From Prunella strophiata (taxonomy: Eukaryota > Chordata > Aves > Passeriformes > Prunellidae): a stretch of 64,000 nucleotides of DNA. The notes under the pieces are model-generated. The model saw nothing but the letters and a program-made list of their open reading frames with translations, had not been told where the DNA came from and did not search any database. Location: positions 502,718 through 566,717 of the forward strand of contig JAZBQD010000005.1 of the NCBI GenBank assembly GCA_036583965.1, written 5' to 3'. Below, piece by piece: positions 13,350 to 29,339 of the stretch (positions are counted from its first letter, which is position 1; each line of letters starts with the position of its first letter). The translations under genes were made by a program, and so were the position numbers.

Positions 13350-14215
13350 AGAGGCATGAAAACTGGGGAAACTGGGGGAATCAACAGGGGGAACTGGGGA
13401 AAAGTGGGGGGAAAAACAGGGGGAAAAACAGGGGGAAAAATGGGGGAATCAACAGGGGGAACTGGGGAAAAGTGGGGGGAAAAACAGGGAAAAACAGGGG
13501 GAACAAACGGGCGAAAACAGGGAAAAACAGGGGGAACAAACAGGGAACAAAGAAGGAAAACAGGGGGAACAAACAGGGAAAAACTGGGGGAAAAAACAGG
13601 GGGAACAAACAGGGAAAAAACAGGGGGAAAAAACAGGGGAAAACAGGGAAAAACAGGGGGAACAAACAGGGAAAAACAGGGGGAACAAACAGGGAAAACA
13701 GGGAAAAAACAGGGGGAACAAACAGGGAAAAAAAAAAACAGGGAAAAACAGGGGAAAACTGGGGGAACAAACAGGGAAAACAGGGGAAAACAGGGAAAAA
13801 CAGGGGAAAACAGGGAAAAAACTGGGGGAAAAAACAGGGGAAAACTGAGGGAAAAACAGGGGGAAAAATGGGGAAAAACCAGGGGAAAACAAACGGGGAA
13901 AAACCAGACAGGGGAAAACCAAACAGGGAAAAACAGGGGAAAACGGGGAAAAAAAAAAAACAGGGAAAAAACAGGGGGAACAAACAGGGAAAAACCAGGG
14001 AAAAGCAAACAGGAACAAACAATTAGGGAAAAACAAACAGGAACAAACAATTAGGGAAAAACAAACAGGAACAAACAGGGAAAAAAAGGGGAAAAACAGG
14101 AGAAAAACGGGTGGAAAAAACAGGGGGAAGCAAACAGGGAAAAAAACCAAAGAGGGGAAAAAAACCCAGGAAAAAAACAGGGAAAAAACATGGAAAAACA
14201 AACAGGGAAAATCAG
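13350..14215. repeat. Purine-rich simple repeat abutting the TM3 acceptor
   Basis: About 870 bp of GGGGGAAAAACAGGGAAAAA-type sequence on the plus strand. On the transcribed (minus) strand it is an unbroken CCTGTTTTTCCCC-type polypyrimidine tract that ends about 15 bp before the TM3 exon acceptor. Units are 8-16 bp and irregular. Long frames through it (Phe/Pro- or Gly/Lys/Asn-rich) are artefacts of composition. Confidence 0.95.
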
Positions 14216-14464
14216 GGAAAATCATCTTCTCCCATGGGGCGTGGGTGATGAAACAGGAAATGGTGGTAACAGAAAACTGCAATGGTGGGGAAGAACAAAG
14301 GGATGAGATGGAGGTCTGAAAGGCCAGATAATTGTGGATTGCTGGGAACGGGCAGGTCTGGGCCACCTGTGTCACCTGGGTCACCCAGCTCCTGCCCTGG
14401 GTGCAGGAGCCACTTGGGAGAGGGAAATGTGGGATCTGCAGGTGTGGGGGGAGACTGCAGGGCA

Positions 14465-14760
14465 GAGCAGGGACACCCCAGTGCACAGGGAAGGGATGTC
14501 CCCAATGTCCCCACAGTCACAGGGATGTGACATCCAAATGTCCCCAGAGCCACAGGGGTGTGACATCCAAATGTCCCCAGAGCCACAGGGATGTGACATC
14601 CCCAATGTCCCCAGAGCCACAGGGATGTGACATCCAAATGTCCCCAGAGCCACAGGGATGTGACATCCAAATGTCCCCAGAGCCACAGGGATGTGACATC
14701 CCAAATGTCCCCAGTGCATAGGGGACATCCCAAATGTCCCCAGAGCACAGGGAGTTTTTG
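14465..14760. repeat. Minisatellite, about 31-bp unit, SLC11A2 intron
   Basis: Copies of GAGCCACAGGGATGTGACAT followed by CCAAATGTCCCCA, eight or so, near perfect in the middle. Flanking 14216-14464 and 14761-15200 are unique GC-rich intron sequence with nothing recognisable. Confidence 0.93.
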
Positions 14761-15204
14761 GGAACACCCCAGGTCACCGAGCCCCTGGCCAGGCCTCAAT
14801 CCTCGCCGCAGATTTCTTTGTGCCCCAAGGAATTCCCGAGCAGGGCACGGGATGGGCAGGAGATGCCCCTGGAGGTGCCCAGGTTTTGCCCTGAAGGATT
14901 GGGGATTGTCCCTGTCCCCAGAAGTCCCTGCAGTGCCCAGCACTGCTGGGCTGGCACGGGCTGAATCCCCAGATTTCATTCCTGACTGGAAAATGCCAAC
15001 CCACCATGCCCCCTCCTCAGGGTGCCCGAGCCAGGGGAGCCCCAGGAGACCCCAGACCCTACCCCAAGAGCAGCCAGGCCCTCAGGGGTCCCCTTGGCAC
15101 CACCAGGGACACTGGGGGGGTCACCAATCTTCTGTCCCCACCCCTCATCTTCCTCAATGCCCCAGGAATGTCCCCAGCCCCCTGTGGCACCTCTGAGCAC
15201 CTGG

Positions 15205-19960
<4,756 letters not shown>

Positions 19961-20188
19961 CTTCTCTCCCCCCCACCCCGCCAAAATAAACACACACACA
20001 ACGCGCCACCGCCACAAAGCCCCACCCACAATTACACAGGGGATCTACTCTGATACAAATCACCACTCCCCCAGAGCACTGAGACCCCTCCCCCTCTCCC
20101 AGGCTGGCCTGGAAGGGGAACTGGAGCCCGTGGGGGTGACTCAGGGGGTGCCTGAGGCAGATTTTCCCAGCAGGGTTCTCCCACTCAC

Positions 20189-20328
20189 CGTCTCATCCTC
20201 AGGGATGGGGATCTTGCTGTCGAAGTAGGTGGTGAAGGGCTCCCCATCATCAGCATCGGGGGGCTGCAGGGGGCTCCTGCTGCTGGAGATGGTGCTGAGC
20301 ACCCCCCCGGGCTCCCCTGAGACATCCT
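20189..20328 (-). CDS. SLC11A2: SLC11A2 (DMT1) exon, N-terminal cytosolic region
   Basis: A 140-bp exon with acceptor TGTCCTGCAG and donor GTGAGT. It reads EDVSGEPGGVLSTISSSRSP, then a short acidic stretch, then GEPFTTYFDSKIPIPEDET. The second half matches the TYF-x-x-KI-x-IPE motif just before TM1 in DMT1. It joins in phase to the start-codon exon at 23391-23477 (G plus AG gives Glu) and ends in phase 0 before the missing TM1 exon. A Ser-rich cytosolic N terminus is normal for DMT1. Confidence 0.88.
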
Positions 20329-20744
20329 CTGCAGGACACAGGGAACAGCAGCTCTGAGCAGCCCTGGGCAGGCAGCAGATCCTCCAGGGGCTGCTGAGCA
20401 CCACAGGCACAGCAGAAGAACAAGGCAGCACAGTTGATGCTCATTAAGGGACAATTCAATTAAAATATCCCACCCTGCTGCACACCCCTTAGAGCCTGCT
20501 GCCTTCCCAGCATCTCCTCTCCCACCTGGTTCCAGGCTGGAGGCTGGGATTTATTTATTCCAATTAATTAATTAAAAAAAAAAAAAAAAAACAAAAACAA
20601 AAAAAAACCATCCTGGGGGCTGATGTGGAGTGTGGCAGTGTCCCCAAATGACGAATGGGGCTGGATGAGCCAGATCCCAAAGAGGTGTGGGGCTGCTCCT
20701 GCACCTTTATCCCAAACTCTCCTGGCTGGATCCCAGGAAAAACC

Positions 20745-21215
20745 AACATCTGGAAGGAAGGGACAGCCAGGAGATGGCACAGGAGGGACAGCCAGGAGAT
20801 GGCACAGCAGGGACAGCAGCACTGCCAGGAAACTCAACATCTGGAGTAAAGGAACAGCCAGGAGATGGCACAGCTCCCCAGCAGGGACAGCCAGGAGATG
20901 GCACAGCTCCCCAGCAGGGACAGCCAGGAGAAAGGACAGCAGGGACAGCTAGGAGATGGCACAGCAGGGACAGCCAGGAGATGGCACAGGTGCCCAGGAG
21001 GACAGGCAGCATTGCCAGGGTTCCAACATCTGGAAGGAAGGGACAGCCAGGAGATGGCACAGGAGGGACAGCCAGGAGATGGCACAGGTGCCCAGCAGGG
21101 ACAGCCAGGAGATGGCACAGCAGGGACAGCCAGGAGATGGCACAGGTGCCCAGCAGGGACAGCCAGGAGATGGCACAGGTGCCCAGCAGGCACAGCAGCC
21201 CTCCCAGGGTTCCAG
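20745..21215. repeat. Minisatellite, about 33-bp unit, SLC11A2 intron
   Basis: Copies of GGGACAGCCAGGAGATGGCA followed by CAGGTGCCCAGCA. A short A-rich tract (about 20571-20608) lies on its left. Confidence 0.93.
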
Positions 21216-21324
21216 GAGCTTCCAAAGGTGAGGAGTGAGGGAAGGGTGCAGGGGCACCCAGCACATCCCACAGTGCCACCCTGTGCCCCAGCACTGCCAG
21301 CAAAGTCTCAGTCCTGGGCTCTGT

Positions 21325-21870
21325 CCCAACCCCACACAGCCCCAAACAACCCCACACAGCTCCAAACAATTCCACACAGCCCCAAACAGCCCCACACAGC
21401 CCCAAACAGCCCCACACAGCCCCAAACAATTCCACACAGCCCCAAACAGCCCCACACAGCCCCAAACAATTCCACAGTCCCAAACAACCCCACAGAGACA
21501 CAAACAATTCCATATAGTCCCACACAACCCCACTCTCTCCCAATCCCATACAACACCACACAACCCCACACTATCTCCCAGTCCCATATTTGATCCCACA
21601 CTCTCTCCCAATCCTATACAACCCCACACTTTCTTCCAATCCCACACTCTCTCCCAATCCCATATAAACCCACACAATCCCACTCTCTCCCAGTCCCACA
21701 CAATCCCCTACAACCCCACACTCATTCCCAACCCCACACTCTCTCCCAATCCTATACAGCCCCACACAACCCCACACTCTCTCCCAATCCCACACAGTTC
21801 CAAACAACCCCGCACTCTGACCCAATCCTATACAACCCCACACTCCCTCCAACCCTACAGAACCCCACAG
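21325..21870. repeat. CA-rich minisatellite, SLC11A2 intron
   Basis: The left half is CCCCAAACAACCCCACACAG-type units of about 20 bp. The right half is CTCTCTCCCAATCCCACAC-type units of 25-40 bp with ACAACCCCACACT linkers. Confidence 0.9.
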
Positions 21871-22029
21871 AACCGCACTCACTCCCTCTCTCCCCTCGGG
21901 CCATTCCCTTCCCGGGGAGCAGCTGCAGCTCTCTGGGCTCGGCTGGGCCAGGGCAGCTCCAGCTCCCATTGCATCACCCCGGGCTCCTCCTCCTCCTCCT
22001 CCTGCTGCTCCTCCCAGAGCCCTGCCAGG

Positions 22030-23315
22030 GCCTCCTTCACACATTACACAAGGGATTGGAGCTGCCCAGCTGTGCAGGGATCCCTGTCTGGAGCTGCCCA
22101 GGTGTGCAGAGATTCTTCAGGAGCTGCCCAGGTGTGCAGGGAGCCCTGTTCATCTACACAAGGGATTGGGGCTGCCCAGGTGTGCAGGGATCCCTGCCCA
22201 GAACTGCCCAGAGCTGCCCAAGTGTGCAGGGATGCCCTTTCAGGACCTGCCAGGTGTGCAGGGATCCTTCAGGAGGTGCCCAGGTGTGCAGGGATCCCTG
22301 TCTGGAGCTGCCCAGGTGTGCAGGGATCCCCTTTCAGAACCTGCCCAGGTGTGCAGGGATCCCCTTTCAGGACCTGCCAGGTGTGCAGGGAGCCCTGCCC
22401 AGAGCTGCCCAGGTGTGCAGGGATCCCTTTTCATTTACACAAGGGATTGGAGCTGCCCAGGTGTGCAGGGTTCCCCTTTCAGGACCTGCCCAGGTGTGCA
22501 GGGATCCCCTTTCAGGACCTGCCCAGGTGTGCAGGGATCCCTGCCCAGAGCTGCCCAGGTGTGCAGGGATCCCCTTTCAGGACCTGCCCAGGTGTGCAGG
22601 GATCCCTTTTCATTTACACAAGGGATTGGAGCTGCCCAGGTGTGCAGGGTTCCCCTTTCAGGACCTGCCCAGGTGTGCAGGGAGCCCTGCCCAGAGCTGC
22701 CCAGGTGTGCAGGGAGCCCTTTCAGGAGCTGGCCAGGTGTGCAGGGTTCCCCTTTCAGGACCTGCCCAGGTGTGCAGGGATCCCTTTCAGGACCTGCCCA
22801 GGTGTGCAGGGATCCCTTTCAGGACCTGCCCAGGTGTGCAGGGAGCCCTTTCAGGAGCTGCCCAGGTGTGCAGGGAGCCCTGCCCAGAGCTGCCCAGGTG
22901 TGCAGGGAGCCCTTTCAGGAGCTGGCCAGGTGTGCAGGGTTCCCCTTTCAGGAGCTGCCCAGGTGTGCAGGGTTCCCCTTTCAGGAGCTGCCCAGGTGTG
23001 CAGGGTTCCCCTTTCAGGAGCTGCCCAGGTGTGCAGGGTTCCCCTTTCAGGACCTGCCCAGGTGTGCAGGGATCCCTGCCCAGAGCTGCCCAGGTGTGCA
23101 GGGAGCCCCTTTCAGGAGCTGGCCAGGTGTGCAGGGTTCCCCTTTCAGGACCTGCCCAGGTGTGCAGGATCCCTTTCAGGACCTGCCCAGGTGTTCAGGG
23201 TTCCCCTTTCAGGACCTGCCCAGGTGTGCAGGGATCCCTGTCTGGAGCTGCCCAGGTGTTCAGGGTTCCCCTTTCAGGAGCTGCCCAGGTGTGCAGGGTT
23301 CCCTGCAGCCCAAAC
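22030..23315. repeat. Minisatellite, about 32-34 bp unit, SLC11A2 5' intron
   Basis: About 1.3 kb of CCCAGGTGTGCAGGGATCCC with CTTTCAGGACCTG or CTGCCCAGAGCTG variants, interspersed with a longer variant holding TTTACACAAGGGATTGGAG. The variants form a higher-order mosaic. Long frames through it are repeat translations. Confidence 0.95.
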
Positions 23316-23390
23316 CAGCAGGGATGGCTGCAGGGCAGGGGGTGGGTGATGAGGGCACCCCCTGTGCCCCCTCCCCTGTGCCAGGCTCAC

Positions 23391-23477
23391 CATAGGATGC
23401 TTTCCTCTCCATGTCTGAGTTGCCCATGGTGGAGGCCTTGCCCTGCTCTGGGAACTGCTTCACTCTGGACACATTGG
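23391..23477 (-). CDS. SLC11A2: SLC11A2 (DMT1) start-codon exon
   Basis: Acceptor TTCCACAG, donor GTGAGC. The ATG at 23427-23425 sits in an ideal Kozak context (CCACCATGG) and gives MGNSDMERKASY plus a split codon that continues into the exon at 20189-20328. The exon stays open in frame upstream of the ATG (VSRVKQFPEQGKAST before Met). This matches mammalian DMT1, where an alternative upstream exon (1A) adds an N-terminal extension joined just before this methionine. The exon before this one is not identified. Confidence 0.82.
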
Positions 23478-23554
23478 CTGTGGAAAAAGGGAAAAATCCT
23501 GTTAAAGCCCTCAGTGTTAAGAATTTTAAACTTTCTGTGCTGAAAGGCCCAAGA

Positions 23555-24035
23555 AAAAAAAACCTACATTTGAGCTGAGGCTGTGAAGAAAGCTTCCAAA
23601 ATTAATTAACAGCACTAAGATTACAATGTTGTGTGTTACTAATATTGTGTAGTTAGCTAAAAGTGTGTAATATCACAAAGTAGAAAACTTAAAGGTTAGA
23701 GCTTTAAAATATAGTAATAAATATGACAAGTTTTAAGGCAGAAACAAATTGTTCTTCTTTACCTCCTTCCTTCTTCTTCCTAAGTTCAAGTAGTATTTTG
23801 TAATTAAACAACAAAGTCCACAGTGAGGACTTTTAAAGTTTAATCTAAATCTAAAAATTTTAATCTAATCTAAATTTTAACTTCTAACTATTTTTTAACT
23901 AAATAATTATTCAAGAGATTAGTTATTTAATTAAAAAATAAGATAATTTAAGCATAAATTCTTAATTAAACACTTTAAAAGACCTTCTAACAAAAGCTAG
24001 TTAACCATTTTGTACCTTATTAATAAAAGACTACC
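23555..24035 (+). mobile_element. AT-rich LTR-like repeat
   Basis: A left segment (TTTGAGCTGAGGCTGTGAAG, then AAAGCTTCCAAAAT and CAGCACTAAGATTAC) recurs in diverged form near 60519-60600. AT-richness in otherwise GC-rich surroundings, plus this second copy, suggests a dispersed element, probably an ERV LTR. No coding capacity is visible. Confidence 0.45.
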
Positions 24036-24309
24036 AGGATGGAAAATCAGAGCTGGGGGTACAGACAGAGTCACTCCCCAGGCTCTGTCAGCTCTGAGAA
24101 ATCTGAGCTCTTTCCCAGCTCTGAGGGTGCCAGCAGGGATCAGAGAGGGAATTTAGGCTGGCACCAGCTAGGGAAGTGCCCCTGCTGTGCCCAGGGGAGG
24201 CCTGATGGGCACAACGTGGCAGGAGAGTCCAGGGGCAGCTGGAGCTGATTGTGAAATCCCAGCCAGGAAATGAGCAGGGAATTCCCCTGGTGAGGAAACC
24301 AGACCTCAT

Positions 24310-25345
24310 ATTGTGTTTCTCCTTCCCAGCACCCCCAAATCCTCACAGCCCCTCAAACCCCTGTGGAAACCACATTTCATCCCAGCACCCCCAAATCCTC
24401 ACAGCCCCTCAAACTCCCATGGAAACCACACCTCATCTTCCTCCTTCCCAGCACCTCTAAATCCTTCCAAGCACCCCTCAAATCAAATCCTCCCAGCCCC
24501 TCAAACCCCTGGGGAAACTACACCTCATCTTCCTCCTTCCCAGCACCCCCAAATCCTCCCAGCCCCTCAAACCCCTGTGGAAACCACATCTCATCTCAGC
24601 ACCCCCAAATCCTCCCAGCACCCCTCAAACCCCCTTTCCCAGCACCCCCAAATCCTCACAGCCCCTCAAACTCCCATGGAAACCACACCTCATCCTCCTC
24701 CTTCCCAGCACCTCCCAAACTCCTGTGGAAGCCACATCTCATCCCAGCACCCCAAAATCCTCCCAGCACCCCTCAAACCTCCCTTCCCAGCACCCCCAAA
24801 TCTTCACAGCACCCCTCAAACCCCTGGTGTGAAAACCACACCTCATCTTCCTCCTTCCCAGCATAGCACCCCTCAAATCCCCCTTCCCAGCACCCCCAAA
24901 TCCTCACAGCCCCTCTCAAACCCCTGTGGAAACAACATCTCATTTCAGCACCCCCAAATCCTCACGCACCCCTCAAATCCCTGGGGAAACCACAGCTCAT
25001 CCCAGCACCCCCAAATCCTCACAGCCCCTCTCAAACCCCTGTGGAAACCACATTTCATCATCCTCCTTCCCAGCACTCCCAAATCTTCACAGCACCCCTC
25101 TAACTCTCCCTTCCCAGTACCCCCAAAACCTCCCAGCCCCTCAAACCCCTGTGTGGAAACAACACCTCATCCCAGCACCCCCAAATCCTCCAAGGCCCCT
25201 TTAAAAACCCCTATGGAAACCACATCTCATCCTCCTCCTTTCCAGCACCCCCAAATCCTCCCAGCACCCCCCAAAACCCCTGGGGAAACCACATCTCATC
25301 CCAGCACCCCCAAATCCTCCAACCCCTCAAACCCCTCCAGCCCCC
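24310..25345. repeat. Minisatellite, about 60-bp unit
   Basis: Copies of CCCAGCACCCCCAAATCCTC, ACAGCCCCTCAAACCCCTGT, then GGAAACCACATCTCAT, with CTCCTTC variants. The flanks 24036-24309 and 25346-26000 are unique sequence without a recognised gene, except for an A-rich tract at about 25670-25730. Confidence 0.94.
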
Positions 25346-26004
25346 CAGGCAGTGGGAATTGGGTTAAGCTCAGGTTTAACTCCATCCCAGGCCGGGTTTA
25401 AATTCAACCCAGGCAGGAGCTGGAATGGGGCTGGGAGGGAGGAGGAGGCAGCCAGGAGCTCAACCCCCCAGGACAAACCAACAAAGCACCTAATCCTGTC
25501 AAATTCCACCAGATTTGAAAGGCAGATTTCCATCAAACAAGGGAATATTGGTTTAGGGAGGATGCAAAAGGAAATCATCAACCAGGGACTTGGTTTACGT
25601 GAACTCCAGCTCTGACCTCTCACACACTTTTGCTTCTTTGTCTAAGCACCAAACCTCACAGCTTTATTAAAAAAAAAAAAAAAAACCAAAACCAAAAACC
25701 AAAAAAAAACCCCAAAAAAACCCCAGTAAAGTTTAGCAAAAAGCCATCTTTTCTCCAAAAGGTGATCCAGGAGGAATGACCTTACCCCAGCAGTGAGTGC
25801 CACCAGAGCTTCCCTCCAGGATGGAGCAAAGGGGGGTTTTTGGGGGAAAATGTTCGTTGTGGACCCACCTCAGTATCTGAGCCCAGCCTGGGAGGGGCAG
25901 GACAGGGCCCCTTATCTGCCCCAGCAGCTGCTGGCTGGGGGCTGGACCCACCCCCAGCTCAGGGAATGGCCCTAAATCACCCACCCAGAGGAGACTCAAT
26001 GGGC

Positions 26005-27110
26005 AGCCTCATCCATGAGGGAATTCTCCCTAAAATCCAATCTAAACCTGCCCTGGAAGACTTTGTCTCATCCTGTCGCATGGGAGCAGAGTCTGACCTG
26101 GCTGTCCTCTCCTCAGGGAGTTGTGGGGATTCCACCTCTGGCCTGAGCAGCTTTTCCATGAAGGAATTTTCTTAAAATCCAACCTAAACCTGCCCTGGAA
26201 GACTTTGTCTCATCCTGTTGCATGGGAGCAGAGTCTGACCTGGCTGTCCTCTCCTCAGGGAGTTGTGGGGATTCCACCTCTGGCCTGAGCAGCTTTTCCA
26301 TGAAGGAATTTTCTTAAAATCCAACCTAAGCCTGCCCTGGAAGACTTTTTGTCTCGTCCTGTTGCATGGGAGCAGAGCCTGAGACCCACCTGGCTGTCCC
26401 CTCCTCAGGGAGTTGTGGGGACTCCACCCCTGGCCTGAGCAGCTTTTCCATGAAGGAATTTTCTTAAAATCCAACCTACACCTGCCCTGGAAGACTTTTT
26501 GTCTCGTCCTGTTGCATGGGAGCAGAGCTTGAGACCCACCTGGCTGTTTCCCCTCCTGTCAGGGAGTTGTGGGGACTCCACCCCTGGCCAGAGCAGCTTT
26601 TCCATGAAGGAATTTTCTTAAAATCCAACCTAAACCTGCCCTGGAAGACTTTTTGTCTCATCCTCTCACCTGGAGCAGAGCCTGAGCCCACCTGGCTGTC
26701 CCCTCCTCAGGCAGTTGTGAGGACTCCATCCCTGGCCTGAGCAGCTTTTCCATGAAGGAGTTCTCCTAAAATCCAACCTACACCTGCCCTGGAAGACTTT
26801 TTGTCTCATCCTGTTCCCTGGGAGCAGAGCCTGACCCCCACCTAACTGTGACCCCCCCCCGTCAGGGAGTTGTGGGGACTCTACCCTTTGCTTGAGCAGC
26901 TTTTCCATGAAGGAGTTTACCCTAAAATCTAACCCAAACCTGCCCTGGAAGACTTTTTGTCTCATCCTGTCCCATGGGAGCAGAGCCTGACCTGGCTGCT
27001 CCTCTTGTGGGACAAGTTTGGGGAGCCACAAGGTCCCTCCCGAGCCTCCTTCCCTCGAGGCTGAGCCCCCCCAGCCCCTCCCTGTCCTGCACTGGGTCCC
27101 CAAAGCTGAG
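26005..27110 (-). repeat. CR1-derived tandem array, second copy
   Basis: About seven units of about 165-170 bp, same family and orientation as 9530-10215 (minus strand: CAGGTTTAGGTTGGATTTTA, TTCATGGAAAAGCTGCTC). Its right end also continues into CR1-like sequence (GGAGCCACAAGGTCCCTCC on the plus strand). Two such arrays sit about 16 kb apart, one inside SLC11A2 and one upstream of it. Confidence 0.8.
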
Positions 27111-27279
27111 CCCAGGATTCAGGCTGGGGCCTCAGCCCTGCCCAGCACACTGGGATGGGCACTGCCCCAGTGCCAGTGGCCACAAGCCAGGTGCCCGTGG
27201 CCTCCCTGCCCACCTGAGCTCACATCCAGCCCCGGGTTCCTGACACCAGGTGTGGGCTCAGCAGGCTCCAAAAATAAAA

Positions 27280-28085
27280 CAGCGGAGAAAGCGAAAAAAA
27301 AGGGTGGAAAAGAAGCACAATAAAAAGGGAAAAACGGTAAAGGGGATTCCAGAAAAAAACAATAAGACCAGAGCCCATGCCCAAGTCTCAATAACAAAGC
27401 GCAGAAACACAACTCAACTGATAGGGATCCGACTGAATAAAATAAAAAACTAACACGCTCAAAGGGATAAGGTCTTCCCACCATTGACCTCCGATCACCT
27501 TCCACCCCCAGGGGAGTGGAAAAGAAACATGCGATGCGCCCTCAAAAGGGTAGTGGCGTCAGGAGGGGTGAGGCCCAAGCAACATCTCACAAAACGTGTG
27601 GGACCACATCAAGACAAACCCGGGGTAGGGCAAAAAGAGAAAGATCCGTTTCCCCGGTGTCTGAAGATATGGGGATGAGCGAAGATCAATGCATAAACCG
27701 AAAGGGGCGGAAGAAGGAATGAAGAGAAAAGCAAGGGGTGAGGAATGACGGGGAGATACAGGTCGCAAGAAGGAGAAGGAAAAGAAAGGGGCGAGAAGAA
27801 GAAGGAGAAGAAAAGAAAAGTCCGTCATGCGGAGATGCTAAAGACTACGGTCATTGCCGAAGTGACTAGCGAATAAACATGAAAGCCCCGTCCCCCTCCC
27901 TGGGAGAAGACACCCCATCTCTTTGTAGTTAACTCCTGCTGAGAATAAACTCCAGACCAGTCGGGAGAAGAGATATCTTGCTGAGACTACAGCGAGAAGC
28001 GAAAATACTAAGTCCCGGTGTAGTAATTAAAGAATATATGACAAGAATACACGACCGGACCCTAGGGGTTTCGCCCCATCCTGCT
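27280..28085. other. Anomalous A/G-rich block
   Basis: Abrupt change from CR1-derived and GC-rich text to A/G-rich irregular sequence with CpG-containing words and no repeats or frames. It resembles the block at 16.9-20.0 kb in having no similarity to anything around it. A noisy consensus is likely. Poly-T tracts follow (28098-28160). Confidence 0.4.
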
Positions 28086-28244
28086 CCTGCCGTTTCCTTT
28101 TTTTTTTTTTTTTTTCTGTCTGTGATCATGTTTTTTTTTTTTGTTTTTTTTTTTTTTATTTTACTTCAGCTACACTTTATTTTTTTGTGGCTCATTCCTC
28201 CTCCGGCTTCTCTCACAACGGGCAATCATGACCTACTCCTGCGC

Positions 28245-28615
28245 TCACCGATCTGGGATCATCTGTTCCTCACAACCCTGGGCTCATCCTGCTCCTGCTC
28301 CTCACAGCCCTGGGCTCATCCTGCTCCTGCTCCTCACAACCCTGGGCTCATCCTGTTCCTGCTCCTGCCCACCCTGGGCTCATCCTGCTCCTGCTCCTCA
28401 CAGCCCTGGGCTCATCCTGTTCCTGCTCCTGCTCCTCACAACCCTGGGCTCATCCTGCTCCTGCTCCTCACAGCCCTGGGCTCATCCTGCTCCTGCTCCT
28501 CACAGCCCTGGGCTCATCCTGCTCCTGCTCCTCACAACCCTGGGCTCATCCTGCTCCTGCTCCTCACAGCCCTGGGCTCATCCTGCTCCTGCTCCTCACA
28601 GCCATGGGCTTCATC
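28245..28615. repeat. Minisatellite, about 34-bp unit
   Basis: Copies of CACAGCCCTGGGCTCATCCT followed by GCTCCTGCTCCT, about eleven. Confidence 0.93.
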
Positions 28616-28827
28616 TGCCTCCTGTTCCTGCCTCACAGCTTCGCCCCGGCTCTACTGTCATGCTACTGCCAGCCTCTCTGGGCACAGCCTTGGCCCGTGC
28701 TTGACGGGAAGCCGTTCCTGACATTGGTCCAGGCCTTGAGTGGGCTTGAGCAGGGCTGGATCCTGATGGATCCTTCTGGGCTGGTTTTGGGGTTGATATC
28801 TTGCTTTGCTCCATGCACAGACACCCT

Positions 28828-28990
28828 GCAGGCTGGTGACACTGGGAGCCCCTCACCTGGTGACACTGGGAGCCCCTCACCTGGTGACACTGGGAGCCCC
28901 TCACCTGGTGACACTGGGAGCCCCTCACCTGGTGACACTGGGAGCGCCCTACCTGGGTGACATGGGAGGCCCCGCACTGGTGACCTGGGA
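28828..28990. repeat. Minisatellite, 24-bp unit
   Basis: About six copies of GGTGACACTGGGAGCCCCTC followed by ACCT, the last ones degenerate. Confidence 0.92.
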
Positions 28991-29339
28991 GCCCTGACTG
29001 TGGACATGGGAGATCACTAAACCTGTGAACACTGGGGAGCTCCTCACCGATCACATGGTCCCTCTGGGCCAGCCCTTCCAGGTGAGGTGACAGTGCAGAC
29101 AGCCCAGGTGGCCAGCTGGCACCCCAGCCCAGGTGACCTGGGTGGTGACAGGCGGCTGCAATGCCAGACTGGATGATCCCAGAGATCTTTCCCAAGCTCC
29201 ATGCCCTGATTCCAGCCCAGTGACACGTCCCACACGGCCCTGCTGCTCTGCTGGCATGACAGACCGGGTCAAGGAACCTGGGAAGGGAAAGAAAAGCTCT
29301 CCTCTGCATGGGACCTGCTGGGGTCACCCTGGGGCACAG

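Noticed and set aside
13067..14486. Phe/Pro-rich and Gly/Lys/Asn-rich long frames
   Set aside because: Composition artefact of the purine-rich intron repeat next to the SLC11A2 TM3 exon; the true exon is in another frame.
22030..23315. CRISPR-like appearance of regularly spaced repeats
   Set aside because: Spacers are themselves repeat variants, unit length is that of a minisatellite, and the genome is a vertebrate.
21235..23543. Plus-strand frame of 704 codons with repeated cysteine motifs
   Set aside because: The repeats follow the 32-34 bp minisatellite and the array lies in an SLC11A2 intron on the opposite strand.
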